Assembly (NCBI GenBank): GCA_034667465.1
Contig: JAXDJV010000026.1
Coordinates: 34,145 to 98,144, forward strand
DNA from: JAOBAU01 sp034667465
GTDB taxonomy: Bacteria; Acidobacteriota; Thermoanaerobaculia; Gp7-AA8
Direction of reading: 5' to 3'
DNA: 64,000 bases
This document shows positions 44,790-54,216 of the stretch, piece after piece; positions within the stretch are counted from its first letter, which is position 1; each line of letters starts with the position of its first letter. The notes beneath the pieces were generated by a model. That model was not told the DNA's origin, made no database searches, and saw only the letters and a program-made list of their open reading frames with translations. The position numbers were made by a program, and so were the translations under genes.

Positions 44790-46652
44790 ATGTCTCAACT
44801 GGCACTCAGCTCTTCACCCTCTCCCGCGCGCCGGATCCTGCTCGTCGGCCAGCCGAACGTCGGCAAGTCGCTGATCTTCACGCGGCTCACCAATCGCTAC
44901 GCGACCGTCTCGAACTATCCCGGCACAACCGTCGAAATCACGAGCGCACTCGCGGAGATCGAAGGCGAGTTGCGCGAGATCGTCGACACACCCGGCACGA
45001 ACACGCTCGCACCGCAGTCGTTCGAAGAGCGCGTCACGCGCGATCTGCTCCTCGACAGCGGCGACGCGGACGTGGTGCAGGTCGGCGACATCGGCAACCT
45101 ACGCCGCACGCTCATGCTCTCGCTGCAACTCGCCGAGCACGAGATCGCGTTCACGCTCTGCCTCAACATGAGCGACGAGCCCGACGCGCCGTCGATCGAA
45201 CTGGCGCGGCTGGCCGATCTGATCGGCGTCCCGGTCGTCGCCGTCTCCGCGCTGCGGCGCTGGAATCTCGAGAAACTGAAACGGCATGCGGTGCGCCCGA
45301 CGCGGCCGCGAATCAGCGTCGAGTATCCGATCGAAGTGGAAGCGGCAATCGATGAGCTGCGCTTTCGCGGCATGTCACGCATCGACGCGCTGTCGCAACT
45401 GAGCGCCTCCGATGCCTCGCCGGAAATCGCCACGCAGGTCGCCAAGGCGCGGCTCGCCGTCGTCGACGAGATCATCAGTCAGGTGATGGCCACCGGCTAC
45501 ACGGTGCGCGGCCGCGAAGCGTTCGGCGCGCTCTGCATGCATCGCATCTGGGGCGTCCCGATTCTTCTCGCGGTGCTTTACGTCGCGTGGCTGTTCGTCG
45601 GAAAGCTCGGCGCCGGCACGCTCGTCGATTTCGTGGAGACGACAATCTTCGAAGGGTTCGTCAATCCGTGGGCGACACGACTCGTGAATCTCATCGTTCC
45701 GTTCCAGTTCATGCGCGACCTCCTCGTCGGACCGTACGGCGTGATCACGATGGCGCTCACGTACGCGATCGCGATCGTCCTTCCGGTCGTCATCACGTTC
45801 TTCACGCTCTTCGGCATCCTCGAAGACTCCGGCTATCTGCCGCGTCTCGCCGTGATGCTGCACCGCACGTTCCGCCGCATGGGACTGAACGGCAAGGCAG
45901 TTCTGCCGATGGTTCTCGGCCTCGGCTGCGACACGATGGCGACGCTGACCACGCGTGTGCTCGAAACAAAGAAAGAGCGTGTGATCGTCACGATTCTTCT
46001 CGCACTCGGCATCCCCTGCTCCGCACAGCTCGGCGTGCTGATGGCGATGCTCGGCCGCCTCGGCGCCCCCGCCGTTTCGATCTGGCTCGGCGTCACGCTG
46101 CTCACCATCTTCCTCGTCGGTTTCCTCGCATCGAAGGTTGTCCCCGGCACGACCGGCGATTTCATCGTCGAGATTCCGCCGATGCGTATCCCGCGACTCT
46201 CGAACATCCTCATCAAAGTGCTCGCGCGCACCGAGTGGTATCTGAAGGAAGCGGTGCCGCTCTTCATCGTCGGCACACTGCTTCTCTACGTGCTCGACGC
46301 GACGCATCTGCTGACCGTGTTACAGCGTGCGCTGTCTCCGATCGTCGTCGGCGCGCTCGGTCTTCCCGCCGAAGCGGCGAACGCGTTCGTGATCGGATTC
46401 CTGCGCCGCGACTACGGTGCCGCCGGTCTCTTCGCGATGCAGCGCAACGGCGCGCTCAATCCGAACCAGACCGTCATCGCGTTGACGGCGATCACGCTCT
46501 TCGTACCGTGCGTCGCGAATTTTCTGGTGATGGTTCGCGAGCGCGGCAAACGCGCCGCGCTGGCGATCGCGGCCTTCATCACGGTCTACGCGTTCGGCAT
46601 CGGCGCGCTGCTCAACGCCGTGTTTCACATCTTCAACGTGAGGCTCGTATGA
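44790..46652 (+). CDS. feoB: Ferrous iron transporter FeoB
   Basis: 620 residues. The N-terminal GTPase has GQPNVGKS (G1, residues 20-27), SNYPGTT (G2), DTPGTN (G3), NMSD (G4) and VSAL (G5). The transmembrane part has the two Gate-like segments, including LGLGCDTMATLTTRVLETKK and GIPCSAQLGVLMA with the conserved cysteines. It imports Fe2+ under anoxic conditions, which fits its Fnr-type promoter and the haem and Fe-S load of the neighbours. It overlaps the next gene by ATGA. Confidence 0.95.
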   Translation: MSQLALSSSPSPARRILLVGQPNVGKSLIFTRLTNRYATVSNYPGTTVEITSALAEIEGELREIVDTPGTNTLAPQSFEERVTRDLLLDSGDADVVQVGDIGNLRRTLMLSLQLAEHEIAFTLCLNMSDEPDAPSIELARLADLIGVPVVAVSALRRWNLEKLKRHAVRPTRPRISVEYPIEVEAAIDELRFRGMSRIDALSQLSASDASPEIATQVAKARLAVVDEIISQVMATGYTVRGREAFGALCMHRIWGVPILLAVLYVAWLFVGKLGAGTLVDFVETTIFEGFVNPWATRLVNLIVPFQFMRDLLVGPYGVITMALTYAIAIVLPVVITFFTLFGILEDSGYLPRLAVMLHRTFRRMGLNGKAVLPMVLGLGCDTMATLTTRVLETKKERVIVTILLALGIPCSAQLGVLMAMLGRLGAPAVSIWLGVTLLTIFLVGFLASKVVPGTTGDFIVEIPPMRIPRLSNILIKVLARTEWYLKEAVPLFIVGTLLLYVLDATHLLTVLQRALSPIVVGALGLPAEAANAFVIGFLRRDYGAAGLFAMQRNGALNPNQTVIALTAITLFVPCVANFLVMVRERGKRAALAIAAFITVYAFGIGALLNAVFHIFNVRLV

Positions 46653-47083
46653 ACCAGGAACGCTCGTACGACTGCCCGCTCTGCGGGACCGATTTCGCGC
46701 ATGCGGAATGTCGTTCATCGTGTCCGATGTCGCGCGGCTGCACGATGGTGCGCTGCCCGCACTGCGGCTACGAATTCGTGGAGAGCGGACGCTTCGTCGA
46801 CATGCTGCGGCGATGGATTCGCCGCGCGCCGGCGATTCCGGCACCGTCGGCCACGATGCGCATCACCGAGATGCCGGTCGGATCGGTAGCCGAGGTCGCG
46901 TACATCACGCCGACGTCGGCATCGCGACTCAGCCGCCTCGCCTCGTTCGGGATCGTCGCCGGCAGCGAAGTGCGGCTCATCGCGCGCAGACCGGCGGTGG
47001 TGGTCGGATGCGGATCGTCGTCGGTCGCGCTCGAGGATGAAGTCGGGCGCGAGATTTTCGTCAGCGCACCAGCCGCGCGATAA
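46649..47083 (+). CDS. feoA: FeoA-domain protein with N-terminal zinc-ribbon-like extension
   Basis: 144 residues. About 68-144 form the SH3-like FeoA domain (EMPVGSVAEVAYITPTSASR, then SRLASFGIVAGSEVRLI) that supports FeoB. The first 50 residues are Cys-rich (CPLCGTDF, CRSSCPMSRGC, CPHCGYEF), with seven cysteines arranged like a zinc ribbon or Fe-S sensor, reminiscent of FeoC's regulatory role. Translation is coupled to feoB by the ATGA overlap. The last 23 nt overlap the convergent VIT gene. Confidence 0.85.
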   Translation: MNQERSYDCPLCGTDFAHAECRSSCPMSRGCTMVRCPHCGYEFVESGRFVDMLRRWIRRAPAIPAPSATMRITEMPVGSVAEVAYITPTSASRLSRLASFGIVAGSEVRLIARRPAVVVGCGSSSVALEDEVGREIFVSAPAAR

Positions 47084-47777
47084 ACACACCAGCCGCCCAC
47101 GCCAGCGTCGCCGCGATCCCGCCGACGATCAGCGTCTCGATTCCGGCGCGCCACCACGACATCGCCAGCCATCTGCTGCGCGCCGATCCGACCGCGAAGA
47201 AGACGGCCAGTGTCATTGCGACGGACACCGCAAACGGATGCGGCACCGGAAGCAGGAACGGCAGCAGCGGCACGAGTCCGCAGATGATGAACGCGCTGAA
47301 CGTGCTGAGCGCGGCCGTCGACGCCGAACGAACCTGCAGCGGCAATCCGAACTCTTCCGACAGCATGAAACGAATCCATCGCTCGCGATCCGACGTCACC
47401 ACCGACACGGCGCGCTCGAGATCGTCGCCGGTGAATCCCTTCGCCGCGAAGATCTGCCGCACTTCTTCACGCTCGCCTTCGGGAGCGACGGCGATGTGAC
47501 GCGTCTCCTGCGCATGAAGCGCTTCGATTTCCTGGCGTTCGGTGCGCGTGCCGAGGTAATTGCTGGCGGCCATCGAGAAACCGTCGCCGAGGAGGTTGGC
47601 GACGCCGAGGATGACGATGATCGCGGGGGCGAGATCGGCGCCGATGACGCCGGTGACGACCGCGAACGTCGTCACCGAACCGTCGATCCCGCCGTAGATC
47701 CAGTCGCGCAGGTAACTGAGGCGGGGACCGGCGGCGAGGCGCGTGCGAATGGCTTCCGCGGTATGTTCGTGCTCCAT
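47061..47777 (-). CDS. VIT1/CCC1-family iron/manganese transporter
   Basis: 238 residues. DWIYGGIDGSVTTFAVVTGV is the family signature in helix 1, followed by NLLGDGFSMAASNYLGTRTE and an acidic cytoplasmic helical segment (ERQEIEALHAQETRHI) that binds metal. Three more helices close the protein. Members move Fe2+ or Mn2+ out of the cytoplasm or into stores. It lies 7 nt after the fnr-like gene, so iron efflux or storage is co-expressed with the regulator, opposite the FeoAB import genes. Confidence 0.9.
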   Translation of the reverse strand: MEHEHTAEAIRTRLAAGPRLSYLRDWIYGGIDGSVTTFAVVTGVIGADLAPAIIVILGVANLLGDGFSMAASNYLGTRTERQEIEALHAQETRHIAVAPEGEREEVRQIFAAKGFTGDDLERAVSVVTSDRERWIRFMLSEEFGLPLQVRSASTAALSTFSAFIICGLVPLLPFLLPVPHPFAVSVAMTLAVFFAVGSARSRWLAMSWWRAGIETLIVGGIAATLAWAAGVFIARLVR

Positions 47778-47784
47778 CGCGAGC

Positions 47785-48504
47785 TCAGATGCTGACGAGA
47801 TTTTCGAGCTCGCCGCGGTTCGTGATCAGCACCGTCGAGCCTTTCACTTCGATGATCTTCCGGCGCTTGAATTCGCCGAGCAGCCGCGTGACCGTTTCGC
47901 GCGTGGTACCGACCATCTGCGCCATCTCTTCGTGCGTCAGCAGCACCTTGAGCCGCACGCCCTTCGCCGTCGTTTCGCCGCCGTGCTCGCACCAGTTCAG
48001 CAGCAGTCGCGCGACTTTCTCGGATGCGGTCTGCGCCAGGCCGAGCGAGCGGATCTCGCGCTGCGCCGCCTGATACTTCTCGCTCAACTGCTGCGCCGTG
48101 TGCATACACGCTTCGGAGTGCTCGCGCAGGAAACGGAGAAAGTCCTCACGCTTGATGAAGTTCAACTGCGCCGGCTCGATCGTCTCCGCGGAGACTTCGT
48201 ACGGACGGCCAAGAATCGAAGCGCTGGCGCCGAGCACCTCGCCCGGCTCCGCGATCTTGACGATCAGCGTCTTCCCCTCGCTCGATGAAGTCGTCAGCTT
48301 CGCGCGCCCGCTGCAGAGAATGAACACGCCACGCGGCTGCTCCCCTTCAACGAACAGGATCGACGACTTCGGATAGATCCCGGTGAACTTGATCGAATCA
48401 AGCGCCTGCATCGTCGCCGGAGACATGCGACAGAAATCCCGCTCCGCGCTCCGCGCGCAATCGCCGCAGTTGTTTTGAATGTCGAGGTTGTACGGAGATG
48501 GCAT
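47785..48504 (-). CDS. Second Crp/Fnr-family regulator with FNR-like cysteines
   Basis: 239 residues; GGGAGG lies 7 nt before the ATG at 48504. It is a close paralogue of 8176-8892. Cys13, 16, 25, 64 and 133 are all kept in register, with an extra Cys172, and the recognition helix TTRETVTRLL is identical. An oxygen- or NO-labile Fe-S cluster on the CxxC-x8-C motif is plausible. Two factors with the same DNA-reading helix should compete for or share the GTGAC palindromes. Its own promoter has such a palindrome, suggesting autoregulation. Confidence 0.93.
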   Translation of the reverse strand: MPSPYNLDIQNNCGDCARSAERDFCRMSPATMQALDSIKFTGIYPKSSILFVEGEQPRGVFILCSGRAKLTTSSSEGKTLIVKIAEPGEVLGASASILGRPYEVSAETIEPAQLNFIKREDFLRFLREHSEACMHTAQQLSEKYQAAQREIRSLGLAQTASEKVARLLLNWCEHGGETTAKGVRLKVLLTHEEMAQMVGTTRETVTRLLGEFKRRKIIEVKGSTVLITNRGELENLVSI

Positions 48505-48531
48505 TTGTCGGCCTCCCACTGCGCCACAGTC

Positions 48532-48597
48532 AATGTGCGAGCAGCGGTCGCAACGACGTGCGACGGCGGACACAGGCCGGCGTGACGAACGTCACGC
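48532..48597 (-). promoter_or_regulatory. Crp/Fnr site upstream of the second fnr-like gene
   Basis: Perfect GTGAC-GAAC-GTCAC at 48584-48597 (centre 48590.5). On the minus strand CACATT at 48532-48537 is 56 bp away, a looser match than elsewhere. No promoter is evident for the rightward Calx-beta remnant. Confidence 0.5.
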
Positions 48598-48659
48598 TTT
48601 GGTGCGTCCCGGGATTGAACGAGCGGCAGCCGGCAGCGGCCGAATTGAGCAGCGGCGAA

Positions 48660-49619
48660 ATGCGTCCCCTCGCGCAGCGGTTTGTCGGGGAGCTCGCACC
48701 CGCCGGCGTCGATTTCAAAACGACCAGCGGCACGCTCACGTCGCAGCCGTTCGGCCTCACGCGGATCCTGATTCCGCTGATCGCTGACACGACGGCGGAG
48801 GGAGACGAGACCTTTACGCTCGTGCTGTCGAACGTCAGGGGCGCGAAGCTCGCCCGTTCCGCGGCGACGATCGTGATTCTCGACGACGACGGCGAGGCGC
48901 GCCTGCCCGTCCTCTCCGTCGCACCGGTGGTCGCAGCCGAGAGCAACAGCTCCAGCGCAACGTTCCACGTCGTGCTCTCGTTTCCGGCGGCGAGCGACGT
49001 TCGTTTCCGCGCGCAGACGATTGCCGGCTCGGCATCCGACACGACCGACTTCAGGCCGCTCGACAACGTCTTCACGATTCGCGCTGGTTACACCGATACG
49101 TACGTCAATGTGGGACTGCGCGAATCGTCGGACACAGAGCCGGTCGAAACGTTCACGCTCGTGCTTTCCGAGCCGGTTGGAGCGACCGTCGCGACACCGA
49201 CGGTGACCGGCACGATCCTGGACACCGATCCGAACGGAATCGATCCCTCCGCCGCGACGCTCGTCGTCAACAGCACCACCGTCGTCGAAGGAAACGGCGG
49301 CTTCACGACGGCGCGATTCAAAGTCGATCTCTCACGGCCTCTGTCGACGCCGGCAACCGTGCAGTGGACGACGGCCGACGGCTCCGCGACCGCGCCCGGC
49401 GATTACATCGCAGCTTCCGGAACGCTGACGTTCGCGCCGGGCGAGACGTCGAAAAACATCGACGTCCGCGTCATCGGCGATCCGCAGTTCGAGAACGATG
49501 AGAACTTCACGCTCGTCCTGGGCAACGCCGTGAATGCGCGCGTCAGCGGAGCCGCGGCACCATGCCTCATTACGAACGACGACGCACCGATCGACAGGAG
49601 ACGATCGACGGGACACTGA
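48660..49619 (+). pseudogene. 5'-truncated Calx-beta repeat protein
   Basis: The frame contains about three Calx-beta repeats (DETFTLVLSN; VETFTLVLSE; GDYIAASGTLTFAPGETSKN, then ENFTLVLGN). The first repeat is entered in the middle (VDFKTTSGTLT), and there is no signal peptide although such proteins are exported. The frame can be extended leftward to 48498, but only into the fnr promoter region. The original 5' part was probably lost. It ends soon after ITNDDAP with no anchor or sorting signal. Confidence 0.65.
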
Positions 49620-49627
49620 TTGCGGGA

Positions 49628-50533
49628 CTACTTCTCCTTCTTAATCTCCGCCACGATCATGTCGTTCACGGCGAAGCCGACGCGCAGAATGCCGTCGCTG
49701 AAGACCGTCGCATCGAGCTGCATGACGTAGTCGTCCACGCTGGTCTCGAAGACATGACTGACGGTCGTGCGATCCTCGGAGACCTTCGTGATTTTCCCGG
49801 CAACGTCGGCGGCGGTACGCATTCCGTGCTTCTGGACCTGAATCGCCGGCTGTCCCCCTTTGGGGTTCATGCCGACGATCTTTGCGCCTTCGAAGATCAT
49901 CCGCGGATCGGTTGAGATTCCTGCGGAGTCGACGTGCTCGGTGCTCGAAGCCTCACCGAACATCTGCGGCGTCGTGAACGTCAGCTCGGGGACGATGACG
50001 GTGAGCGCCTTCTCTTTCGAGATGCCGCGCAGCCACCAGGCCGGACCCTGAATCGGACTCTCGAACGCCTGCGCATCGCTCGGATTCGCGATGACGAACG
50101 TCACCGGCGCTCCCAGTCCACCGCCGGTCGGCAATCCGTATCGACTGTCGACCTTGAGCAGAGCGTGACTGGTCACGTCCGGTTCGTTTTTCACGTCTTC
50201 GTACGTGAGCACCGAATAGCCGGCGGCGCGCATTTTCGTGACGAGATCGTCCTGCAGCGTTTTCGAGAGACCCTGAAGGAGCGCTTTGTCGAGACCGTAG
50301 ACGTAGTACTTCGCATGCGCCTTCGTCCTGCCGGCCTTCGCCCAGACCGAGCCGAGGGACGAGACCTGAATCGTGTAGGTCGGGATGAGGTACGACTTCG
50401 TCATGGCGAAGTTCCCGCCGAACGTCGAGACTTTCACGCGGTCCATGTTGAGATCGAACGGCTTCATCGCGGGCGACTGAGCCGCCGCTGAGGCAGCGAT
50501 GGCGAGACTCACGCAGAGTGCGAATTTACGCAT
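49628..50533 (-). CDS. Exported protein of unknown function, 301 residues
   Basis: Signal peptide MRKFALCVSLAIAASAAAQS, GGAG 7 nt before the ATG. The mature protein is mixed alpha/beta without cysteines in the body: LLQGLSKTLQDDLVTKMRAA suggests a helical core and DYVMQLDATVFSDGILRVGF a beta-rich C-terminus. I recognise no domain. It stands alone between the Calx-beta remnant and a divergent MFS gene. Confidence 0.75.
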   Translation of the reverse strand: MRKFALCVSLAIAASAAAQSPAMKPFDLNMDRVKVSTFGGNFAMTKSYLIPTYTIQVSSLGSVWAKAGRTKAHAKYYVYGLDKALLQGLSKTLQDDLVTKMRAAGYSVLTYEDVKNEPDVTSHALLKVDSRYGLPTGGGLGAPVTFVIANPSDAQAFESPIQGPAWWLRGISKEKALTVIVPELTFTTPQMFGEASSTEHVDSAGISTDPRMIFEGAKIVGMNPKGGQPAIQVQKHGMRTAADVAGKITKVSEDRTTVSHVFETSVDDYVMQLDATVFSDGILRVGFAVNDMIVAEIKKEK

Positions 50534-50596
50534 TGGGGTTCTCCTGCTCGAAAGTATGTTGGGGGATTCCGAACATGAGGATGATACTCAACTCTC

Positions 50597-52117
50597 ATGA
50601 AGCGCTGGGTCCTCGCCGCCACAGTCCTCGGCTCCTCGATGGCGTTCATCGACACGACGGTGGTCAATGTCGCGTTGCCGGTCATGCAGCGCGAGCTCGG
50701 CGCGACGACGGCCCAGGTGCAGTGGATTGCGGATGCGTACCTGCTGGTGCTGTCGGCCCTGATCCTCGCCGGCGGCTCGCTCGGTGACCGGCTCGGGCGC
50801 GCGCGCGTCTTCGCCGCCGGCGTCGCGATCTTTGCTGCAGCGTCGCTTTGCTGCGGTGCGGCGCAAACGACGGCGCAACTGATCGCGGCGCGCGCACTGC
50901 AGGGCGGCGGAGCGGCGCTGCTCGTACCGGGAAGTCTCGCGATCATCGCGGCGACGTTTCCGCGCGAAGAGCGAGGACGCGCCATCGGCACCTGGTCGGC
51001 GCTGACCTCACTGTCGGTCATCGCGGGACCGCTGCTCGGCGGCGTGCTCGTGCAGACGATCTCGTGGCGTGCGGTGTTTCTCATCAACGCGCCGATCGCC
51101 ATCGCCGTTCTCTGGATCGTGCGGCTGCACGTGCCGCGCGATGCCGGCGAGCGCGCCGGTGCGATCGACTGGCTCGGCACGTTGCTCGTCACCGTCGGAC
51201 TTGGCGGCGTCGTCTTCGCGTTCATCGAGGCACCAGCTCGCGGCTGGTCATCGACACCGGTCGTCGCCGCATCGATCGCCGGCGTCGTTGCGCTGATCGC
51301 ATTCATCCCCGTGGAGCGGAGAGCGAGCGATCCGATCGTGCCGTTCGCACTCTTCCGCTCGCGCGCATTCACGGCGGCGAACGTGCTCACGCTGCTGTTG
51401 TACGCGGCGCTTTCGGCGGCGACGTTTCTGCTGCCGTTCAATCTCATTCAGGTGCAGGGCTACTCTCCCGCGCAGGCCGGCGCCGCGTTCCTTCCGTTCG
51501 TTGCAACGATGTCGATGATGTCGCGCTGGACCGGTGCGCTGGCGGATCGCGTCGGCCCGCGGCCGCTGCTGATCGCGGGACCTCTCATCGTGGCGATCGG
51601 TTTCGCGCTGATGACCACACCGGGCGTCGGCGGATCGTACTGGACGACCTTCTTCCCGGGAGTGTTCGTGCTCGGCTTCGGGATGGCGATCACAGTCGCG
51701 CCGCTGACGACGACGGTCATGACTTCGATCGACGACGAGCGGCATGCCGGTGCGGCATCCGGCATCAACAACGCCGTGGCGCGAACCGCGGGACTCCTCG
51801 CCATCGCCATTCTCGGCGCGCTCGCCGTCTCCGTTTTTTCGCGCGCTCTCGATGAGCGACTCGCAGGGGCGCACGCTCCCGCGACGCTCCGTCGCGCCAT
51901 GGCCGCGCAGAGCCTTCGCCTCGCCGCCGCGCAACCGCCGACCGGCAGCGATGCCCGCATGGTTCACGAAGCGGTGCAGCTGTCATTCGTTCATTCGTTT
52001 CGTGTCACGACCGTCGTCAGCGCGGTGCTGGCAGCGCTGGCGGCAGTCGCAGGCATCGGCGTCGGCAAACAACGGCGAGCGTCACCGGCGACTCAAAGCA
52101 AACACGCTCACGACTGA
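50597..52117 (+). CDS. MFS exporter of the DHA2 (EmrB/QacA) family
   Basis: 506 residues with about 14 membrane helices. Signatures: FIDTTVVNVALPVMQRELGA (motif D1 of the 14-helix drug exporters), GGSLGDRLGRARVF (motif A), LQGGGAALLVPGSLAII and SVIAGPLLGGVL (motif C). It would expel hydrophobic compounds or dyes using the proton gradient. A GATACT hexamer (50583-50588) precedes the ATG by 8 bp, again near-leaderless. No linked regulator or periplasmic adaptor is seen. Confidence 0.92.
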   Translation: MKRWVLAATVLGSSMAFIDTTVVNVALPVMQRELGATTAQVQWIADAYLLVLSALILAGGSLGDRLGRARVFAAGVAIFAAASLCCGAAQTTAQLIAARALQGGGAALLVPGSLAIIAATFPREERGRAIGTWSALTSLSVIAGPLLGGVLVQTISWRAVFLINAPIAIAVLWIVRLHVPRDAGERAGAIDWLGTLLVTVGLGGVVFAFIEAPARGWSSTPVVAASIAGVVALIAFIPVERRASDPIVPFALFRSRAFTAANVLTLLLYAALSAATFLLPFNLIQVQGYSPAQAGAAFLPFVATMSMMSRWTGALADRVGPRPLLIAGPLIVAIGFALMTTPGVGGSYWTTFFPGVFVLGFGMAITVAPLTTTVMTSIDDERHAGAASGINNAVARTAGLLAIAILGALAVSVFSRALDERLAGAHAPATLRRAMAAQSLRLAAAQPPTGSDARMVHEAVQLSFVHSFRVTTVVSAVLAALAAVAGIGVGKQRRASPATQSKHAHD

Positions 52118-52150
52118 TGGCGTCGCCGCAATGGTGGCGAAGTCAATCAA

Positions 52151-52178
52151 TTGGTTTCGTGTCAGCGAGACATAGAAT
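52151..52178 (+). promoter_or_regulatory. Promoter of the S9 peptidase gene
   Basis: TTGGTT (52151-52156) and TAGAAT (52173-52178), 16 bp apart. The -10 matches TATAAT in five of six bases and ends 10 bp before the ATG at 52189, leaving a leader of only a few nucleotides. Confidence 0.55.
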
Positions 52179-52188
52179 CCGTCGCCGT

Positions 52189-54213
52189 ATGCGTACACGA
52201 TCGATTGTTTTTGTAACCCTCCTCCTCGCGCAAATCGTCACCGCCGCCGAGACCAGACATCCGCTCTCACTCGATGATCTGACGAAGCAGCGCTCCGTCG
52301 GCGACCCGCAGCTCTCGCCGGACGGCAGGTGGATCGCCTACACCGTCGGCACCGTCAACGCCGAGAAGGACAAACGCGACTCCGATCTCTGGATGATCGG
52401 CTGGAACGGCGAGGATCGCGTCCGCCTGACTTCATTGCCCGAGAGCAGCGAGAGCAAGCCACGCTGGAGTCCCGACGGCCGATACCTCGGATTCATCGCC
52501 ACCCGCGGCGACGAAGACGAGAAGAAGAAGGGCGGCCAGGTGTGGCTGCTCGACCGGCGCGGCGGCGAAGCGCAAAAGCTCACCGACATCAAAGGCGGCG
52601 TGTCCGACTACGCATGGTCGCCGGACGGCAAGCGACTCGTGCTGGTCGTCGACGATTTCGATTCGAGCTCGGACCCCGAGAAGAAGGAAGGCTGGAAGCG
52701 GAAGACCGCTCCGCCGATCGTGATCGATCGTTACCACTTCAAACAGGATCGCGACGGCTATCTCGGCGAGCTCCGCTCCCACCTCCAGCTCTTCGATGTC
52801 GAAGCGCGCACGACTGTCGTACTGACTTCCGGATCGTTCGAAGAAACGAATCCGGCCTGGTCGCCGGACGGGCGGCTGATCGCGTTCGTCAGCAATCGCG
52901 AGAAGGATCCGGATCGCATCGACAACAGCGACATCTGGGTCGTCGAACCGAAAGCCGGCGCGGAAGCGCGTCGCATCACGACGTTCATCGGCAACGATTC
53001 GAAACCGGCCTGGAGTCCCGACAGCAAATTCATCGCGTACCTGCAGGGCGATGATCCGAAGTACAGCGCGTACGGCATGAACAAGCTCGCCGTCATTCCG
53101 GCGGCCGGCGGAACGGCGCGGCTGCTGACGGCCGCTCTCGATCGCGCCGTGCAGGATCCGATCGCCTGGAGCGCGGACGGAAAGACGCTCACGTTCGTGG
53201 TGCAGGACGATCGGATCACATACGCCGCGCGCATCGCGGCGACCGGCGGCGCAATCGAAAAACTAACGAACGGACGCCGCGTCGTGTCGGCAATCTCGCC
53301 AGGCAAAGACGGCGCGTTCGCGCTGCTGGCCGCGACAGCGACCGAGCCCGAGGAAGTGCACGCATTCGACAACGGCCAGCTCCGCCGCGTGACGCACGAG
53401 AATGACGCGTGGCTGGCGAACGTGCAGCTCGCGACGGTCGAGGATTTCTCCTGCCGCGCGAAAGACGGCACCGAAGTACACGGGCTGATGTTCAAGCCGC
53501 CGTCGTACGTCGCCGGGCAAAAGTATCCGACGCTGCTGAACATTCACGGAGGACCGAACGGCCAGGACCAGCACACGTTCAGCTTCGAGCGTCAGTTGCT
53601 CGCCGCGAACGGTTACGTAGTGCTCGCCGTGAATTACCGCGGCAGCGCCGGCCGCGGCAACGCGTATCAGAAGGCGATCTTCGCCGATTGGGGCAACAAG
53701 GAAGTTGCCGATCTCCTCGCCGCCGTCGACTACGCGATCGCGTCCGGCGTCGCCGACCCGAACCGCCTCGGCATCGGCGGCTGGAGCTACGGCGGCATTC
53801 TCACCGACTACACGACCGCAACCGATCCCCGTTTCAAAGCCGCCATCTCCGGCGCCGGCAGCGCACTGCAACTCTCGATGTACGGCAGCGACGAGTACAT
53901 TTCGCAGTACGAGCTCGAGCTCGGACCACCGTGGAAAAGCGTCGAGCCGTGGCTCAAGGTGTCGTATCCGTTCCTGCACGCGGACCGCATCAAAACGCCG
54001 ACGCTCTATCTCGGCGGGCAGTCAGACTTCAACGTCCCGATCATCGGCAGCGAGCAGATGTACCAGGCGCTGCGTTCCCTCGGCGTCGACACGCAGCTCG
54101 TCATCTATCCCGGCCAGTACCACGGCATCACCACGCCGAGTTACGTTCACGATCGACTGGAGCGCTATCTGAACTGGTATGCGAAGTACCTGATGCCGAA
54201 AAACGCGAGCTGA
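52189..54213 (+). CDS. Secreted prolyl-oligopeptidase-family (S9) peptidase
   Basis: 674 residues from the ATG at 52189; the signal peptide is IVFVTLLLAQIVTAAE. Residues about 30-400 form a WD40-like propeller (repeated SPDGRWIAY, SPDGRYLGF, SPDGKRLVL and similar). The C-terminal alpha/beta hydrolase holds Ser533 in GGWSYGG, Asp613 in GQSDFN and His645 in QYHGI. It cleaves peptides, often after Pro or acylated residues, in the periplasm or outside. All three catalytic residues are intact. Confidence 0.93.
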   Translation: MRTRSIVFVTLLLAQIVTAAETRHPLSLDDLTKQRSVGDPQLSPDGRWIAYTVGTVNAEKDKRDSDLWMIGWNGEDRVRLTSLPESSESKPRWSPDGRYLGFIATRGDEDEKKKGGQVWLLDRRGGEAQKLTDIKGGVSDYAWSPDGKRLVLVVDDFDSSSDPEKKEGWKRKTAPPIVIDRYHFKQDRDGYLGELRSHLQLFDVEARTTVVLTSGSFEETNPAWSPDGRLIAFVSNREKDPDRIDNSDIWVVEPKAGAEARRITTFIGNDSKPAWSPDSKFIAYLQGDDPKYSAYGMNKLAVIPAAGGTARLLTAALDRAVQDPIAWSADGKTLTFVVQDDRITYAARIAATGGAIEKLTNGRRVVSAISPGKDGAFALLAATATEPEEVHAFDNGQLRRVTHENDAWLANVQLATVEDFSCRAKDGTEVHGLMFKPPSYVAGQKYPTLLNIHGGPNGQDQHTFSFERQLLAANGYVVLAVNYRGSAGRGNAYQKAIFADWGNKEVADLLAAVDYAIASGVADPNRLGIGGWSYGGILTDYTTATDPRFKAAISGAGSALQLSMYGSDEYISQYELELGPPWKSVEPWLKVSYPFLHADRIKTPTLYLGGQSDFNVPIIGSEQMYQALRSLGVDTQLVIYPGQYHGITTPSYVHDRLERYLNWYAKYLMPKNAS

Positions 54214-54216
54214 AGG

